Below the pieces are notes generated by a model. That model saw nothing but the letters and a program-made list of their open reading frames with translations, was not told the DNA's origin and did no database searches. 15,046 nt of DNA from Pseudomonadota bacterium (GTDB lineage: Bacteria; Pseudomonadota; Alphaproteobacteria; Acetobacterales; Acetobacteraceae): the NCBI GenBank assembly GCA_021819535.1, contig JAKAQU010000023.1, positions 1 to 15,046 of the forward strand. The letters are read 5' to 3'. Below, one piece after another: positions 13,652-15,046 of this stretch (positions within the stretch are counted from its first letter, which is position 1; every line of letters starts with the position of its first letter). A program made the translations under genes and the position numbers.

Positions 13652-14961
13652 TGCGCCGGGTCTTCTTTCTTCTCTTCGCGGCGGCGGCGACGGTTCTCGT
13701 CACCCTCGCGTTTTTCACTCTGCCGCGCAGCGTCCATATCGAGGTCGGCCGTCTCGTGATCGACACCTCGGGGGCGGCGGCGGTCGTCCTGCTGCTCGTC
13801 CTGGTCGTGGCGCTTTACGTCGTGCTGCGGCTGATCACCGGCATCATCGGCCTGCCGCGCCGCATTCGGCGCTGGCGGCGGGAGCGTCTCCGCCTGCGGG
13901 GCGAGCGGGCGATGACCCGCGCGATGGTCGCGCTCGCCGCCGGCGAGGCCGCATCGGCGCGGCATGAAAGCGCGCGCGCGCGGCGCGCGCTCGGCGATAC
14001 CCCGCGAACCCTGTTGCTCGCGGCGCAAGCCGCGCGCCAAGCCGGGCAGGATGACGAGGCAACCGCCCTTTACGAGACCCTGGCGCGGCATCGCGAGGCG
14101 AGTTTTCTTGGCCTCCGCGGCCTGTTCCAGCAAGCGGTCGGGCGCAATGATTGGGAGGGTGCGGCGCGCCTCGCCCGCCGCGCCGAAGCGGCGTTCCCCG
14201 GGGCCGCCTGGCTCCGGCGCGAGCGGCTGGCGATCGCGCTCCGGCGCGGCGCGTGGTCGGAGGCGTTGGCGCTCGCCGGCCCCGAAATGCCGCGCGCTGC
14301 CCTCGCCGCCGCCGCTGCCGCCGCCGAACCCGATCCCGCGGCCGCGCTTCGCCTCGCCCGCCGCGCCTTCAAGGACGACCCGAGCCTCACCGCCGCCGCC
14401 CTCGCCTATGCCGAGCGGCTGCGCGCCGCCGGCAAGGAACGCGCCGCTCAGCGCGCGCTCCAGGTGGCCTGGACGGCCAACCCGCATCCCGATCTCGCGG
14501 CCCTCGCGCTCGCCCCGCTCACCGAGCCGATGGCGCGCTTCCGCGTCGCGGGCGTGCTCACGGCGGGGCGGGCGGACGATGCGGAAACCCATCTTCTGCT
14601 CGCCCGCACGGCACTTGAGGCGGGCCTCATCGGCCAGGCGCGGCATCACGCCGAGGCCGCGCGCGCGCATCTTTCCGAGCGGCGCCTTTTCCTGCTGCTC
14701 GCCGATATTGCCGAACGCGAGGCCGAGGCCGATGAACATGGCGCCGGTGCTGCCCGTGAGGTAGCGCGGACGGCGCTGCGCGATGCCGCCCTCGCCGCGC
14801 CCGATCCCGTCTGGCATTGCGCGACCTGCGCCGCACCACTTCCCGCCTGGCGGCCGGTTTGCCCGGCCTGCGGCAGTCTGGGGCAGGTGGTTTGGGGGTC
14901 TCCCACGCGCGCCGCAACCGGCGGATTGCTGACCACTCGGCAGAATCTACCGCCCCGTTAA
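13651..14961 (+). CDS. hemY: HemY-like membrane TPR protein with C-terminal zinc ribbon
   Basis: 436 residues. Two N-terminal membrane helices (about 3-23 and 41-66), with a short periplasmic loop between, match the HemY N-terminal domain. A basic stretch (69-90) follows, and then alanine-rich TPR-like helical repeats (about 95-350). The C-terminus has CATC at Cys390 and Cys393 and CPAC at Cys404 and Cys407, a rubredoxin-like zinc ribbon. This is the proteobacterial 'HemY' of heme operons, not the protoporphyrinogen oxidase also called HemY in Gram-positives; its biochemical role is unclear. The domain order resembles LapB/YciM of Gammaproteobacteria. The ATG at 13651 shares its A with the TGA of the previous gene. 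It is the last gene of the heme operon. An upstream frame start at 13582 would only overlap mic60. Confidence 0.9.
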   Translation: MRRVFFLLFAAAATVLVTLAFFTLPRSVHIEVGRLVIDTSGAAAVVLLLVLVVALYVVLRLITGIIGLPRRIRRWRRERLRLRGERAMTRAMVALAAGEAASARHESARARRALGDTPRTLLLAAQAARQAGQDDEATALYETLARHREASFLGLRGLFQQAVGRNDWEGAARLARRAEAAFPGAAWLRRERLAIALRRGAWSEALALAGPEMPRAALAAAAAAAEPDPAAALRLARRAFKDDPSLTAAALAYAERLRAAGKERAAQRALQVAWTANPHPDLAALALAPLTEPMARFRVAGVLTAGRADDAETHLLLARTALEAGLIGQARHHAEAARAHLSERRLFLLLADIAEREAEADEHGAGAAREVARTALRDAALAAPDPVWHCATCAAPLPAWRPVCPACGSLGQVVWGSPTRAATGGLLTTRQNLPPR

Positions 14962-14995
14962 CGCCCAGGTAATCGCCACCCGGCAAACTCTGCCT

Positions 14996-15046
14996 ATGGC
15001 AAAAGGCCAAACGGCCGGGAGTGGGTGGAAGATGACGTGGCGGACG
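14996..15046 (+). CDS. possible start of a further gene, cut by the window edge
   Basis: A frame is open from an ATG at 14996, with a second in-frame ATG at 15032, to the end of the window. The second has a purine/G-rich GGGAGTGGGTGGAAG just upstream that could serve as a ribosome site; the first has none. Too few codons remain to recognise a family. The 34 bases after the hemY stop show no terminator. Confidence 0.2.
   Translation, partial: MAKGQTAGSGWKMTWRT

Noticed and set aside
13450..14817. 455-codon minus-strand frame opposite hemY
   Set aside because: Shadow frame of hemY and mic60; Arg/Gly-rich, no recognisable domain, and the plus strand has a coherent membrane/TPR/zinc-ribbon protein with coupled start.

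Overview
The window comes from a GC-rich alphaproteobacterium. The best guess is a Rhodospirillales/Acetobacteraceae-type organism. Three things point there: a heme operon that carries the alphaproteobacterial Mic60 (mitofilin) and HemY genes behind hemC and hemD; two GTTC-N7-GTTC sites, the LexA operator form of this class; and very high GC with dense antisense shadow ORFs. No rRNA, tRNA, CRISPR array, insertion sequence or phage gene was seen. The content is mostly chromosomal housekeeping plus two less ordinary blocks.

Left part (1-2487). The window opens inside an RND efflux pump permease read leftwards; only its first 386 residues are present. A 366-base divergent spacer separates it from a rightward D-2-hydroxyacid dehydrogenase of the glyoxylate/hydroxypyruvate reductase type. 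The spacer holds little that is certain: a TATAAT-like box facing the pump, and a 32-codon open leader whose stop overlaps the dehydrogenase start as ATGA.

Leftward operon (6492 down to 2542). Four genes are joined by four-base GTGA/ATGA overlaps: an FAD-dependent monooxygenase-like flavoprotein, a family-2 glycosyltransferase (TIGR04283 type), a DUF2064 nucleotidyl/glycosyl-transferase (TIGR04282 type), and a ClC-type chloride/proton antiporter with gating and proton glutamates intact. A good sigma-70-like promoter and an AGGAGG Shine-Dalgarno site precede the first gene. The product of this pathway is unknown.

SOS-like radical SAM locus (6590-7857). Two perfect LexA-type boxes in opposite orientation flank a candidate promoter. 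A 69-base G-free CTCACT microsatellite follows, and then a PA0069-family radical SAM gene (COG1533, SplB-like). This is the most interesting part of the window: a poorly understood radical SAM enzyme apparently under DNA-damage control, with a simple-sequence leader.

Rightward part. Reading left, tsaD, rlmJ and gpsA form an operon with ATGA overlaps at both junctions (tRNA t6A synthesis, 23S rRNA methylation, glycerol-3-phosphate synthesis). Diverging from tsaD across about 44 bases is hemC-hemD-mic60-hemY. It joins two steps of heme synthesis to an inner-membrane mitofilin homologue and a membrane TPR protein ending in a zinc ribbon. The window ends just after hemY, with at most the first codons of another gene.
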